Below are positions 44,362 through 53,466 of a DNA stretch of 64,000 nucleotides, one piece after another. The DNA comes from Phycisphaerae bacterium (GTDB lineage Bacteria > Planctomycetota > Phycisphaerae > UBA1845 > UTPLA1): contig DATEMU010000003.1 in NCBI GenBank assembly GCA_035275405.1, forward strand, positions 434,001 through 498,000, given 5' to 3'. Position 1 is the stretch's first letter, and each line of letters opens with the position of its first letter. The position numbers and the translations under genes were made by a program. The notes under the pieces are model-generated. The model ran no database searches. It worked only from the letters and a program-made list of their open reading frames with translations, and was not told the origin of the DNA.

Positions 44362-45377
44362 GGTGCCGCCTCGGGAGCTTCTCGAAGGTATTGAAACACC
44401 TGCACGCGTCGGTTGTAAGTGTCGGCAACCCATATTCGATCTTGTTCGTCGATGAACATGCCTCCCGGCAGGTAGAACTGTCCCGGCCCGCGACCCTCCT
44501 CGCCCCAGGCCATGAGCAATCGCCCGGCCTCGTCGAAGATCTGGATATTCTCAAACTGGTTGTCGAGGACATACAAGTGGCCTTCGCTGTCGATGGCAAC
44601 GTCGCGAGGCAGAGAGAAATCACCCGCAGCGTCGCCCTTGCGGCCGAACGCGCCCTTCGGTCGGCCTTCGCCGTCGAGAATCTGCACGCGAAAGTTCATT
44701 GAATCCGCGACGACCAGCCCCAGCCGTTCGTTACAGGCCAGACCGGCAGGGAAATTGAAGGCGCCGGTTTCATCTCCTCGCTGACCGACCCGGCGGACCT
44801 CGCGGCCCTGTTCATCGAAAGCGATCAAGGCGTGCTGCGCCGCATCGAGGACCCAAAGCTCGCGCGTGGCATCCCGATAGGCCAACGCAACCGGCCGCTG
44901 GAGGACGCCGTCTCCGATGGACTTGATAAACTGCCCGTCCATCGTGAAGAACAAGACGACCGCCAGGCGGCTGTCGGCCACCGCGAGGTTTTCGCCGACG
45001 AACATCAGGTCGGCGGGCCATTGAAGAGGTTGCGCGCCGCCGGCGCCGATCGCACGAAAGTCCCGGGTTTGTAAATCCAGCGAATAAACAACACGGCTTT
45101 GCCCATCGGCCACAAAAACCCGCTGACCGCGCGCCGCAACGGCCGTCGGCGTCGAGAATCCGACCGTCGGCTCCGGCCCTGCCAGCAGGGCCTTCAACGA
45201 GAACGGCTTTGGCTTCTTGAGGCTGTCTTCTCCCGAGAGGGCCCCTAGGTAGCGAATGCGCGGAACATCCGGCGAGGCCGGCCACTCCACCGCCGGCCAG
45301 ATGTTTTCAAAAACCGGTTGCAGCGGCTGCTGACATCCGGCCGCCCCCATCAGCAAGATTGCAAGGCAGCGTCTCAT
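44358..45377 (-). CDS. NHL-repeat beta-propeller lipoprotein
   Basis: 339 residues from the ATG at 45377. The lipobox is LLMGAAGC. Six NHL-type blades follow, with units such as FNFPAGLACNERLGLVVADS, FSLPRDVAIDSEGHLYVLDN and FYLPGGMFIDEQDRIWVADT, each ending in N-x-R/x-V-Q-V. No heme motif is present. It is coupled by ATGA overlaps to the barrel gene before it and the dodecaheme gene after it. It probably links or scaffolds the cytochrome complex at a membrane. Confidence 0.9.
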   Translation of the reverse strand: MRRCLAILLMGAAGCQQPLQPVFENIWPAVEWPASPDVPRIRYLGALSGEDSLKKPKPFSLKALLAGPEPTVGFSTPTAVAARGQRVFVADGQSRVVYSLDLQTRDFRAIGAGGAQPLQWPADLMFVGENLAVADSRLAVVLFFTMDGQFIKSIGDGVLQRPVALAYRDATRELWVLDAAQHALIAFDEQGREVRRVGQRGDETGAFNFPAGLACNERLGLVVADSMNFRVQILDGEGRPKGAFGRKGDAAGDFSLPRDVAIDSEGHLYVLDNQFENIQIFDEAGRLLMAWGEEGRGPGQFYLPGGMFIDEQDRIWVADTYNRRVQVFQYLREAPEAAP

Positions 45378-47470
45378 CCCCGCGGCCTCCCGATAATGGG
45401 AATCTCCCGCCGCACCTTCAACCACAGGCCCATCGAATTGTCGGTGGACGTCGGCAGGTCGAGCATATCGTATTCCGCCTCGATGAGGACGGTCAGGTCC
45501 CCGATGCGATAAGAAACGGCGCTGGTCAGGTCCACGCCCTGCGTCTCGCCGAAGAGCGAGTCATTCTCAAAACGAAAGAGGGCCGTGGAGGAGACTTCCA
45601 GCCGGGGCGCGAGTATGTACCGGTGCGTCAGCCCCAGATCCAAAAGCGTGGTGTATCGTTCCTCAAGATCGTCGGTTCCTTCAAACCGAAAGTAAGAATT
45701 GGACCCGCGGGCAGTAAGCTGGTGGCGTTCATTCTGCAGCAGCGTGACATCGGCGTTCACGTGAAGCGCCTGATACGGATCGATGGAATCGTCGTTGAAC
45801 TCGTATTCCGGCCCGATCGACCAACGCGGCTTGCGATAGATCGCCCCGACGCGATGCCGGTTGATGTTGCGATCGTCATAGGTCAGATAGCGCTGTGGAT
45901 CGATCTTTTCGTCCTGCCAGCTCAGGGCGTAGTAGGGGGTCAGGCCGAATTTGAAGTCCTGCTGCAACCGCAGATCGATGCGATCGCGATCGACATGGAA
46001 GTTGTCCGCGACTTCGTACAAGTAGCTGACCATGACGGTCTGCCGATCATTGATGAACCCCGTCGGCACGCGTTGCAGCGCGGTCGTGTCGCGGATTTGT
46101 ACGACGAGATAATCCCGGCCTTCGAGGAAGAATCGAAGACCGGCGGGGTCGCGGACCGCGATCGTGAACCGCTGGACGTTGCGCTGCGCGAGGTAGGAAG
46201 GCAGAGGATCCCGAAAGGTGACCGACTCGTCGACGACCACGCCGCCGCGCCGACCGTCGCTCGTATCGGACTGCGAGTGAAGGTAGGAGAGATTACCGCT
46301 GAAGTTCCCCCATTGATTGTCCTTGCTGAGGGAAAAATTGGTCAGACTTCCCCATTCGCAGTAATCGGCGTTGTCGTTGGAATCCTGTTGCAGGCCGTAA
46401 AAACCCAGCGTGCTCGTCAGCAGCTTGTCCAACTGATGGGTGATGCTCCAATCGCCCCGCCGCGTGTCGGTTTCCAACTCCAGGTACTTCTGTTTGAGCG
46501 CCTGAAAACGATACGTGGTGAACAGCGACTCGGTGTGCTGCAGCCGCAGCAATGGCGCGAACTCGTAAGAGTCCCGCGGCAGGTCCCCGCGTTCCTCTTC
46601 GATCCGCACGATCGTGTCCAGTCGGCTCCGCTTGTCCTGGCCGAACTGAATCGCGTCGTTGAGCGCAAAATAATTGCGCGTCGTGTCGAAACGAGTTTCC
46701 GTCCCGCTGTAACGATCGCTTCGGCGCTCGTATTCGTATTCGAGATTCAAGGCGTGGTCGTCGGTGGGCTGCCACGTCGCCTCGTAGCGCAGCGTGTCCT
46801 CGCCCAGCTCTTCGTTATCCTCCAGATAGCGATTCCCGCTGGACAGTTCGTCGAAAAGATGATCGTACGTCAGCCGCATCGGCAGCTTGGGATCGTTGTA
46901 GAACAGGCCCGTCCCGTAACGCTCGCGCGTCCGGTCCAGGCTCGGCAGGAAGGGCCGCGGCACGCGGTCATCGAGCTTCGAGGCGTACGATGTCGACGAG
47001 ACCTTCCCCGCGGGAAAGGCCTGCAGGCGAAAGTCGTATTCGAAGATATCGCCGTGCGGAGTCTGGGTCTTATCAAACGACAGACCCGGTCCGCTCTCGG
47101 TGAATCGCTCCTGCGAAAGGCCCCCACGAATCATCGCGTCGTACAGCAGGACCTTTTCATCAACGAAATGACCGCTCGCGGTCAGGCCGAGCGTCTCCTC
47201 AAAACGGTACTCCTTGTTTTTCTGGTCGAAGCGTGGTTGGCCGGCTCCCGAGCGGTCCGTCCGAACCGTCCGCTTTTGCAGGTCGGCCTCGAAGCCCAAC
47301 TCTACGGTCAGTTCATTCAGGCTCATGAAGTTGTGGGTGGGCGAAGTCGCCCCGTCGGTCGCAGGGGGCGACGAAGATTGGGGGGAATCGCTTTCGGCAT
47401 AAACGCGCCTTGCCGGGCAAGCGCAAAGGACCCCAAGCGTGAGCAGATAGGTTGGAATCCTCATGCGCAA
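45374..47470 (-). CDS. Putative outer-membrane beta-barrel of a porin-cytochrome system
   Basis: 698 residues with a signal peptide ending near residue 25 (RRVYAES). The body has many amphipathic strands with alternating aromatic or charged residues, for example DHALNLEYEYERRSDRYSG, FGLTPYYALSWQDEK and ALFRFENDSLF. There is no cysteine-heme motif. It has the length and strand pattern of the MtrB/OmbB-like barrels. It starts the operon of barrel, NHL lipoprotein and dodecaheme. The barrel assignment is by composition and context, not by a named family motif. Confidence 0.75.
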   Translation of the reverse strand: MRMRIPTYLLTLGVLCACPARRVYAESDSPQSSSPPATDGATSPTHNFMSLNELTVELGFEADLQKRTVRTDRSGAGQPRFDQKNKEYRFEETLGLTASGHFVDEKVLLYDAMIRGGLSQERFTESGPGLSFDKTQTPHGDIFEYDFRLQAFPAGKVSSTSYASKLDDRVPRPFLPSLDRTRERYGTGLFYNDPKLPMRLTYDHLFDELSSGNRYLEDNEELGEDTLRYEATWQPTDDHALNLEYEYERRSDRYSGTETRFDTTRNYFALNDAIQFGQDKRSRLDTIVRIEEERGDLPRDSYEFAPLLRLQHTESLFTTYRFQALKQKYLELETDTRRGDWSITHQLDKLLTSTLGFYGLQQDSNDNADYCEWGSLTNFSLSKDNQWGNFSGNLSYLHSQSDTSDGRRGGVVVDESVTFRDPLPSYLAQRNVQRFTIAVRDPAGLRFFLEGRDYLVVQIRDTTALQRVPTGFINDRQTVMVSYLYEVADNFHVDRDRIDLRLQQDFKFGLTPYYALSWQDEKIDPQRYLTYDDRNINRHRVGAIYRKPRWSIGPEYEFNDDSIDPYQALHVNADVTLLQNERHQLTARGSNSYFRFEGTDDLEERYTTLLDLGLTHRYILAPRLEVSSTALFRFENDSLFGETQGVDLTSAVSYRIGDLTVLIEAEYDMLDLPTSTDNSMGLWLKVRREIPIIGRPRG

Positions 47471-47614
47471 CCAGCAAGAGGCTATCGGCGAACTAGCGGC
47501 GAGCTACTCGGCAACGGTATCTCCGCGCTACCCAATCGTCCAGCGAAAAAAACCGGCGAGGCGACTTTCGTTCACCCTTAACAGCTTTGGCGGCCGACGC
47601 TATAGTGGCGATTC

Positions 47615-48322
47615 GTGACAATGTTGAGCATTCCACGGTTGACGACAGGCCGCGGGCCACTGCGTGCGCTTTTGTTGCTTTTTGGGGTCTTTGGCGCCGC
47701 CCTGACGGTCTCTTGCTCAGACCCTTCCACAAACCCGGACGATGCCGCGGAGAGTTCGGAGGATGGCTCCACCAGTAAGCTCGCGGGCGTTTCCGAGATG
47801 CAAGACCTGTTGGCCGCCGGATTAGTGGGCAGCGCCCACGATTTCCGCCAGGCCGGCGGCGAGCCCCTCGACCTCTGCTCAGCCTGCCATACGCCGCATA
47901 TTGCCCTGGGCCGCGCGCCGCTATTGGACAAACGCCCCCAGTCCCTGGGCGCCGTGCGACCCTACCAGGCCCGCGGCGTCGAGTTGGATGACAGCACCCT
48001 GCTGTGTCTGAGCTGCCACGACGGCGTCATGGCCGTCGACGTCTTCAGCTTCGCCCATGCCACGCGCTCGCCTACGCCGCTGGGCACCTCCTGGATCGGT
48101 ACCGGCAGCCTCACCAGCCACCCCATCGGCGTCAAGTATCCGCTGACCGACCCCACGTACCATCCCGAGCCCGCGGTCACCTCGGACAGTCGCATCAAGC
48201 TTCCCGGCGGCCGCGTGCAGTGCATCTCCTGCCACGATCCGCATAATACTCATCGAATACGTGGCATGTTGGTTCGTCCGAACGAAGGCAGCCGTCTATG
48301 TCTCGCCTGTCATCATCTCTAG
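47615..48322 (+). CDS. Tetraheme c-type cytochrome lipoprotein
   Basis: 235 residues from a GTG at 47615; an ATG six bases later is equally plausible, and neither has a strong ribosome-binding site. The lipobox is LTVSCSD near residue 34. Four CXXCH motifs follow: CSACHTPH, CLSCHDG, CISCHDPH and CLACHHL at the very C-terminus. It overlaps the NHL-octaheme gene by 25 bp and is divergent from the barrel operon. Confidence 0.9.
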   Translation: MTMLSIPRLTTGRGPLRALLLLFGVFGAALTVSCSDPSTNPDDAAESSEDGSTSKLAGVSEMQDLLAAGLVGSAHDFRQAGGEPLDLCSACHTPHIALGRAPLLDKRPQSLGAVRPYQARGVELDDSTLLCLSCHDGVMAVDVFSFAHATRSPTPLGTSWIGTGSLTSHPIGVKYPLTDPTYHPEPAVTSDSRIKLPGGRVQCISCHDPHNTHRIRGMLVRPNEGSRLCLACHHL

Positions 48323-50268
48323 ACGGTACTGCCGGGTCGCTGGTCTCGTGGTTGACGGGTCGCCTCAACCGAATCATTGCCGCGGCAATCGCCTGCTTTA
48401 TTCTGGCTGCGGCCTTCGGTGCATGCCGCAGTGGCGTCGAGCGCACGCATCAGTCCCTGGAGCGGGCTGTCTATCCCCCGGCTCCCCAAAACCCGCATGT
48501 CGTGGCCCTGGGAAACCTTCGCGGCGGCGCACCTCCGACCAATTCGCAGGTGCAATGGTCGCTCTTTCTCTTTGGCGAATCCCCCGATTCCCCGCTGGCC
48601 TTCGTGCGGCCCATCAGCGTCGCCCTTGATCGCGACGGTCTGTGGGTCTGCGACTCCGCGATGGGCGCCGTCGTCCACTGGCGAGAAGGCGAAGATGATC
48701 TGGCCATCGCGGACCTCTCGCCCCGGCCGCTTCGACCCGTCGCGACGGCACTCGCGCCGAACGGCGACTTGTTCGTCGCGGACGCTAAGGCCGGCGCGGT
48801 CTCCCGCTTTGACGCCCAGGGCAAGCTCGTGCGGACCTATCGACTCCCGCCCAAGGATTTTCGGCCCGCGGGGCTCGTCGTGCGATCCGGCGAGATCTGG
48901 GTAAGCAACGTCCTCGGGCATCGCCTCGAGGTCTTCGATGCGGCGACGGCCGAGCATCGCCGATCAATCGGTCGGCGCGGCGGTGGCGCCGGCGAATTCG
49001 GCGCGCCGCTGGGTATGGCCGCGGCGCCGGATGGGAACATCTTCGTCGTGGACATGCTCAACGCCCGCGTGCAAGTGCTCGACGCGACCGGAAAGCACGT
49101 CCGCAACGTCGGCGGCCCGGGCGACGTCGTCGGTCGATTCGGCCGACCCAAGGATGTCGCCGTTGGGCCCGACGGGACGATCTTTGTGACCGACGCGGCG
49201 ACGCAGCGTGTCCACGCCTTCAACGCCGACGGTCAGGCCCTCCTCGCCTTTGGCGAGCCGTCCAACGGGTCCGGTTCGCTCAGCGTCCCCGGCGGCCTGT
49301 GCATTGCGCAGCGCAGTCCCATTAAAAACCCCACTTTACCCGATGGCTTTGAACCCGATTACTACGTCCTCGTCGCCGAACAGCTCCTGCGTCCCGGCAT
49401 CCGCGTTTATGCCTGGAAAGCGACGCCCCCCACGACGGCGGAGGCGCCGTCGCCCGCCGTCAGTGCGCTGGCGCTCGCAAGCGGCACGATCAATCCCCAT
49501 TGGTCGGCGTCGCGATGCAACGAGTGTCATGTCGTGGAGGCCGGCGCGGTAGGCGTGCTGCGCGGCGCGACCGACCAGATCTGTCTCTCCTGCCATGACG
49601 GAAAAAAGGCACTTGCCGAAGCTCACCCGATCGCCCGACTCGCCTCGACGGCCCATACCTCGCCGCCCAAAGACTGGCCGCTGGTCGAGGGCCGTCTCGG
49701 TTGTCTCACCTGCCACGACATTGAGCGGCATTGCACCCCCGCGCCGCGCCGTCCCGCGATCAACGCTGCGATGCTTCGCGTCCACGATCCCGAGGACCCG
49801 ATGCGCCTCTGCGTACAGTGCCATAAGGCGAGCGATGCCTGGCGGATCAGCCCGCACAAAAACCTCGACGCCGCCGGTCAGGTCATCGCCTCGTCGTGCA
49901 GCTTTTGCCACGTCCAGACGCCGGCTACTTCACCGGACGGTCGGCGTACCGGCGATGCCATGCTCCACGCCGAGGGTTCAAGCCTTTGTATGACTTGCCA
50001 CGCCCGCCATTGGGACGTGTCGCCTCTGGGCCACGTGGACCGCATCGCCAGCGATCTCACCCGCCGCATCATGGCGGCCCGGCAGACCGCCCAGGCCCTT
50101 CCGCTCGCGGACGGTCGCGTCACCTGCTACAGTTGCCACAACCCCCACGAACCCGGTCTCTTCCCCCCGGACTCACCGCTCGGCGCAGTCTCCACCGCCC
50201 CGACCGACGCGCACGCCGCGCTGCGCATCGCCAGCGCCGACTTGTGCCTTCACTGCCATTCCAAGTAA
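48298..50268 (+). CDS. NHL-propeller/octaheme cytochrome c fusion lipoprotein
   Basis: 656 residues, with GAAGG upstream of the ATG. A signal-anchor (RIIAAAIACFILAAAFGACRS) ends in a lipobox-like FGAC. Residues of about 90-400 are NHL blades (FGAPLGMAAAPDGNIFVVDM, FGRPKDVAVGPDGTIFVTDA). From about 400 come eight CXXCH motifs: CNECH, CLSCH, CLTCH, CVQCH, CSFCH, CMTCH, CYSCH and CLHCH. It combines in one chain what the neighbouring operon encodes as separate NHL and cytochrome proteins. Confidence 0.92.
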   Translation: MSRLSSSLDGTAGSLVSWLTGRLNRIIAAAIACFILAAAFGACRSGVERTHQSLERAVYPPAPQNPHVVALGNLRGGAPPTNSQVQWSLFLFGESPDSPLAFVRPISVALDRDGLWVCDSAMGAVVHWREGEDDLAIADLSPRPLRPVATALAPNGDLFVADAKAGAVSRFDAQGKLVRTYRLPPKDFRPAGLVVRSGEIWVSNVLGHRLEVFDAATAEHRRSIGRRGGGAGEFGAPLGMAAAPDGNIFVVDMLNARVQVLDATGKHVRNVGGPGDVVGRFGRPKDVAVGPDGTIFVTDAATQRVHAFNADGQALLAFGEPSNGSGSLSVPGGLCIAQRSPIKNPTLPDGFEPDYYVLVAEQLLRPGIRVYAWKATPPTTAEAPSPAVSALALASGTINPHWSASRCNECHVVEAGAVGVLRGATDQICLSCHDGKKALAEAHPIARLASTAHTSPPKDWPLVEGRLGCLTCHDIERHCTPAPRRPAINAAMLRVHDPEDPMRLCVQCHKASDAWRISPHKNLDAAGQVIASSCSFCHVQTPATSPDGRRTGDAMLHAEGSSLCMTCHARHWDVSPLGHVDRIASDLTRRIMAARQTAQALPLADGRVTCYSCHNPHEPGLFPPDSPLGAVSTAPTDAHAALRIASADLCLHCHSK

Positions 50269-50314
50269 GGGCCGATCCCGACAAGCGCAGCACCCTCCTA
50301 AGGAAAAAGTGCCA

Positions 50315-50548
50315 TTATTGTGGCACCATTAATAGGTGAATGTCCCTAGTTATCAGTTGGCCTTCGATGATGACCAACTCAGTGTCGGGCACGGGATAGG
50401 TCTCGGGCGAGATTTGCCCCGGAAGACTCGGCGTCGTGCAATTGGCCACTTCTTCGCCGAGAGCGTCAAATGGGAATTGAACAAGCATGGCCAACGAGAA
50501 TGCTGTTGTTGTCATCGCCATCCAGATCGACTTCCTACACTTGGTCAT
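50315..50548 (-). CDS. Small exported protein
   Basis: 77 residues, with GGAGAGA before the ATG. A signal peptide-like N-terminus (MTKCRKSIWMAMTTTAFSLA) is followed by a short mature part (EEVANCTTPSLPGQISPETY, then PVPDTELVIIEGQLITRDIH). No family is recognised. It lies downstream of the PEP-CTERM-type gene on the same strand, 82 bases away. Confidence 0.5.
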   Translation of the reverse strand: MTKCRKSIWMAMTTTAFSLAMLVQFPFDALGEEVANCTTPSLPGQISPETYPVPDTELVIIEGQLITRDIHLLMVPQ

Positions 50549-50630
50549 GGCGTCTCTCCGTGTGCGCGCACCTTCCTCGGTCTGCCCGAGACGGCTGTTT
50601 GTAAGATGACTTCAAGTTGACGACGGCTAA

Positions 50631-51332
50631 TCAGCCCGACCGCGCACGAGCTCCGTGCCGACCACGCCGTCGATGAAACAACAGACTGAACGCAATAATC
50701 CCGATTCCATTTGGCTCGGGAATAACTAACTGAAAGGCAAGGTTTGAACCGTTGCTATAGGCCCAATTGGGCTGAAGTTGATTATTAAACGCGACCCGTT
50801 GTCCCGGCGAGAAAAGGCGCGCCGACTCCCACGCAAAATCGCTCTCCGGATCGCCGAGTTGCACGACCTCGAGCCAGTATTTCGTGTTCGCCGAAACCGA
50901 AAACGGCGCTGCGAGATCGATCGTATATTTGTACTCCGGCGGGCCAGGCCCGGCTAAGACGATCTCGCCTGTGGTTTGGCGCGATGGATTCTGAAACGTC
51001 TCGCTGTACAGCACAGCATTCTCATCAGGCAGCTCGTCGCTTTTCCTCGCACCAAGAAAACGCAGTTGTATGCTTTCGTTGCCTGGCGCGTAATAGCTGT
51101 CGTAAAAGAACCCCCAAAAGACTACGCTGGTCAGTTGCGCCGCATCTCCCAGTTGGAAATCATCCGCCATCCGCTCCCAATAATGCTCTTGCCCGAAATA
51201 TAGGGCGTCCGTATCCGAGATAAACCCTCCTCGTTGATTTGGCACCTGCTCAAACACGATATCCGCCGAGGCTTGCCCCGCCCCGACGGCAAACCAAGCG
51301 GCAATCAGAACTTGTAGAAATCCGTTTCGCAC
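50631..51332 (-). CDS. PEP-CTERM-type exported protein
   Basis: 233 residues. The N-terminal signal is FLQVLIAAWFAVGAGQASA. The C-terminus has the exosortase sorting layout: Pro-Glu-Pro in LVIPEPNGIGIIAFSLLFH, a hydrophobic helix, then an Arg cluster (RRRGRHGARARSG). The middle is a beta-rich domain (DDFQLGDAAQLTSVVFWGFF, ANTKYWLEVVQLGDP), typical of planctomycete PEP-CTERM proteins. No exosortase is in the window. Confidence 0.85.
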   Translation of the reverse strand: MRNGFLQVLIAAWFAVGAGQASADIVFEQVPNQRGGFISDTDALYFGQEHYWERMADDFQLGDAAQLTSVVFWGFFYDSYYAPGNESIQLRFLGARKSDELPDENAVLYSETFQNPSRQTTGEIVLAGPGPPEYKYTIDLAAPFSVSANTKYWLEVVQLGDPESDFAWESARLFSPGQRVAFNNQLQPNWAYSNGSNLAFQLVIPEPNGIGIIAFSLLFHRRRGRHGARARSG

Positions 51333-52074
51333 GATCTATTCCCTTCACAACCAATCATAGGAGTTGTGGTCCCCCTCGGCGGGCTTGTGGCTTGTGGCTT
51401 TTGGCCGCTATTTGATCGCTCGAGCCTCCTTTGCCCGTGCTCCTTCGTTGTTACTCATAATACCCCCAAGTCAATGCAAATTTAGAATTTATTCTCGGAA
51501 CATTCCCGGCGACGCCCCCTTATTCCCTCACACTTTCCCCTCTTCCTCCTGCGCCCCTGAGCTTTCACGACACTCCTTGGCTCCATTTTTCAGGGAACGG
51601 TGGGCAAGTATACAGGGCAAGGAACAAAAGAAGCGGCGAAGCCGTCGACTTTCTTGAGCTCACAACTTATGGCTCACCGCTAACGGCTCGTGAGAATGGA
51701 GATTCCGCGCCCAAGAGTCAATTGCCCGTCGGCGGCTCCGTTTTTTCGCTTTCTTTCATTATCTTTCGGGCAAAACGATCGTCGGGAGGCTCGAACCGAT
51801 GGCCACGCCTCAGAAAACGCACGACAACAACGGCTCCTCCGCCTCAGTGACTCGGCTGATTCGGTCCCCATCTGCGCCAGGAGTTCACCTGCCGCGTCCG
51901 CAGGACTTCGTCGTAGCGGAGTGGGCGGATTCAGCTTTCCAACTTGAAGGTCACTTGAACCGATTCAACCTCACCCCCGTTTTCGGCCCCGAAAACGCCG
52001 CCGATTCAAGAAAATTCAGGCAGATTCAGATTTCGTTTTTTTTCTGCGCTGCTCACTCTGATCTTCCAACCCCC
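51333..52074. other. Intergenic region without a recognised gene
   Basis: 742 bases between the PEP-CTERM gene start and the end of the heptaheme gene. I see no RNA gene or clear repeat. Plus-strand frames here have no recognisable content, and the long one continuing to 53583 is antisense to the cytochrome gene. Confidence 0.5.
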
Positions 52075-53457
52075 TCAGTTCCCGAACGGCAGATGCAGCC
52101 CCTTGGCGATCTCCGCGGCGCGCTCGACCGTGAAGGCCAGCGTGGGTGTGGTCACTTCGTTGTGACAGCGCAGGCAGACGAAATCGACCGTGACGGCGGC
52201 GCGGCCTTCGGCGTCGAGGGCCACCTTCGTCCCGCCGGCCGTGAAGAAAGAGTTGTAGTCGATCGAGTCGGTGCTGATACGGAAGATGTGCGTCCGCGTG
52301 TCGCCCATGCGGCCCCGCGTTCCGACGACCGCCGGAGTGGCCTGCGAGCCAGTGAGCGTGGCGAACGGCATGTGGCAGCTCATGCACGTCAGCGGCTCCT
52401 CGTAATCCCCGCGGCGGAAGACCTTGCCGCTGTGCAGGGCCATGTTCGCATCGGTGTGGCACGCCGTGCATTCGTTGCGGATCGCGTTGGGCCGGTCATA
52501 CGTCAGCGAATAGTGCGGATCATGGCAGAACGCGCAGTCGAACGAAGAATGGCCTCCGCTGGCGCGCAGTTCGAGATTCTGGCAGAGGTCCTGAATGAAC
52601 CCGCCCGCCCCCGGAATCTCGCCCGTCGTCGAACCGTATGGCCGACTATGACATTGATTGCACGTCTGCGCCCCCGTCAGATCGACGAAAATATTCCTCG
52701 CCCCCGGATTGGGAATGTGCTTCGACCCGGGCCCATGGCACGACTCGCACATCACCCCCGGCTCGCTCCACGTCCCCAGGATCCCCGGCCGGTTGTCCTG
52801 GAACATCGGCTGGGCCGGGTCCTGCGGCACCGGACCGGTCGTATCGTGGCGAAATGCTTCGAAGTCGTACGGCTTGGGGGCGACCGCTCCGGGATCATAG
52901 ATGCCAAAGCTCGCCGTCGTGCCGTTCGGCGGAAATGTGAGGTTCCACTGCGTCGCCTGGCCGGTCAGGCCGGTGGTCAAGATGTAGCCATCCCGATCGA
53001 CAAACAGCGCCCTCTTGGCGTAGCCGCCGATCAGGTAGGCAATGTCCGACCAGGCGAAACCGTTCGGCGGATTGGGCACGCCGGCCGTCGTTGCTTCAGC
53101 AGGAAAACTCGGCGAACCATCCGTGACCGGCGTCAGCTTGTGCGCGTGGGCATGGAGGTTGTGAATGGCCGCGTAGTCGGGATGACAGGCGCTGCAGGCT
53201 GTCGAGGTCAGGTACGTCGCCCCGTTATTCGTTGGGTCGGACGTATTGTTGTAGATGGGAGGTTCGCCCGGGTCGGGAGGGCAGTTGAGACCGCCGACAC
53301 CAAACAATGCGACGACTCCCAATACGACGTAGGTGCTGGCCCGCGGGATCGGGTGGCACGGTCTCGCAGCAGCGAGGCTGTGGTGCGCATGTCCCACACG
53401 GCCTGCCCGCTTCGCGGTCAGACCGTGCCACCCTCCAAACCCGAATTTTCGCTTCAT
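52075..53457 (-). CDS. Heptaheme c-type cytochrome with a repeat-derived N-terminal extension
   Basis: 460 residues, with AGAGGA before the ATG. Seven CXXCH motifs are CSACH, CESCH, CNQCH, CAFCH, CTACH, CMSCH and CLRCH. The CxSCHGPGSKH and CAFCHDPHYSL contexts resemble cytochrome c554/NrfA-like multihemes. A hydrophobic segment (STYVVLGVVALFGVGGLNC) lies at residues 41-59, so export is expected. Residues 9-35 are encoded by a palindromic insert at 53351-53433. Confidence 0.88.
   Translation of the reverse strand: MKRKFGFGGWHGLTAKRAGRVGHAHHSLAAARPCHPIPRASTYVVLGVVALFGVGGLNCPPDPGEPPIYNNTSDPTNNGATYLTSTACSACHPDYAAIHNLHAHAHKLTPVTDGSPSFPAEATTAGVPNPPNGFAWSDIAYLIGGYAKRALFVDRDGYILTTGLTGQATQWNLTFPPNGTTASFGIYDPGAVAPKPYDFEAFRHDTTGPVPQDPAQPMFQDNRPGILGTWSEPGVMCESCHGPGSKHIPNPGARNIFVDLTGAQTCNQCHSRPYGSTTGEIPGAGGFIQDLCQNLELRASGGHSSFDCAFCHDPHYSLTYDRPNAIRNECTACHTDANMALHSGKVFRRGDYEEPLTCMSCHMPFATLTGSQATPAVVGTRGRMGDTRTHIFRISTDSIDYNSFFTAGGTKVALDAEGRAAVTVDFVCLRCHNEVTTPTLAFTVERAAEIAKGLHLPFGN
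53351..53433. repeat. 83-bp palindromic element with 14-bp perfect terminal repeats
   Basis: gggtggcacggtct (53351-53364) and agaccgtgccaccc (53420-53433) are perfect inverted repeats. The interior contains tggtgcgcatgtcccacacg and gcttcgcggt. It lies wholly inside the 5' end of the heptaheme gene and adds about 27 residues in frame. Similar GGTGGCACGGTCT palindromes are known as dispersed repeats in several phyla, but the family cannot be checked here. Confidence 0.75.
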
Positions 53458-53466
53458 AGATCCTCT

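Noticed and set aside
45359..47581. 740-residue plus-strand frame antisense to the barrel gene
   Set aside because: No domain, no ribosome-binding site, and low-complexity Arg/Val/Leu-rich content. The opposite frame has a signal peptide and 4-bp coupling to its neighbours. GC-rich codon use leaves antisense frames open.
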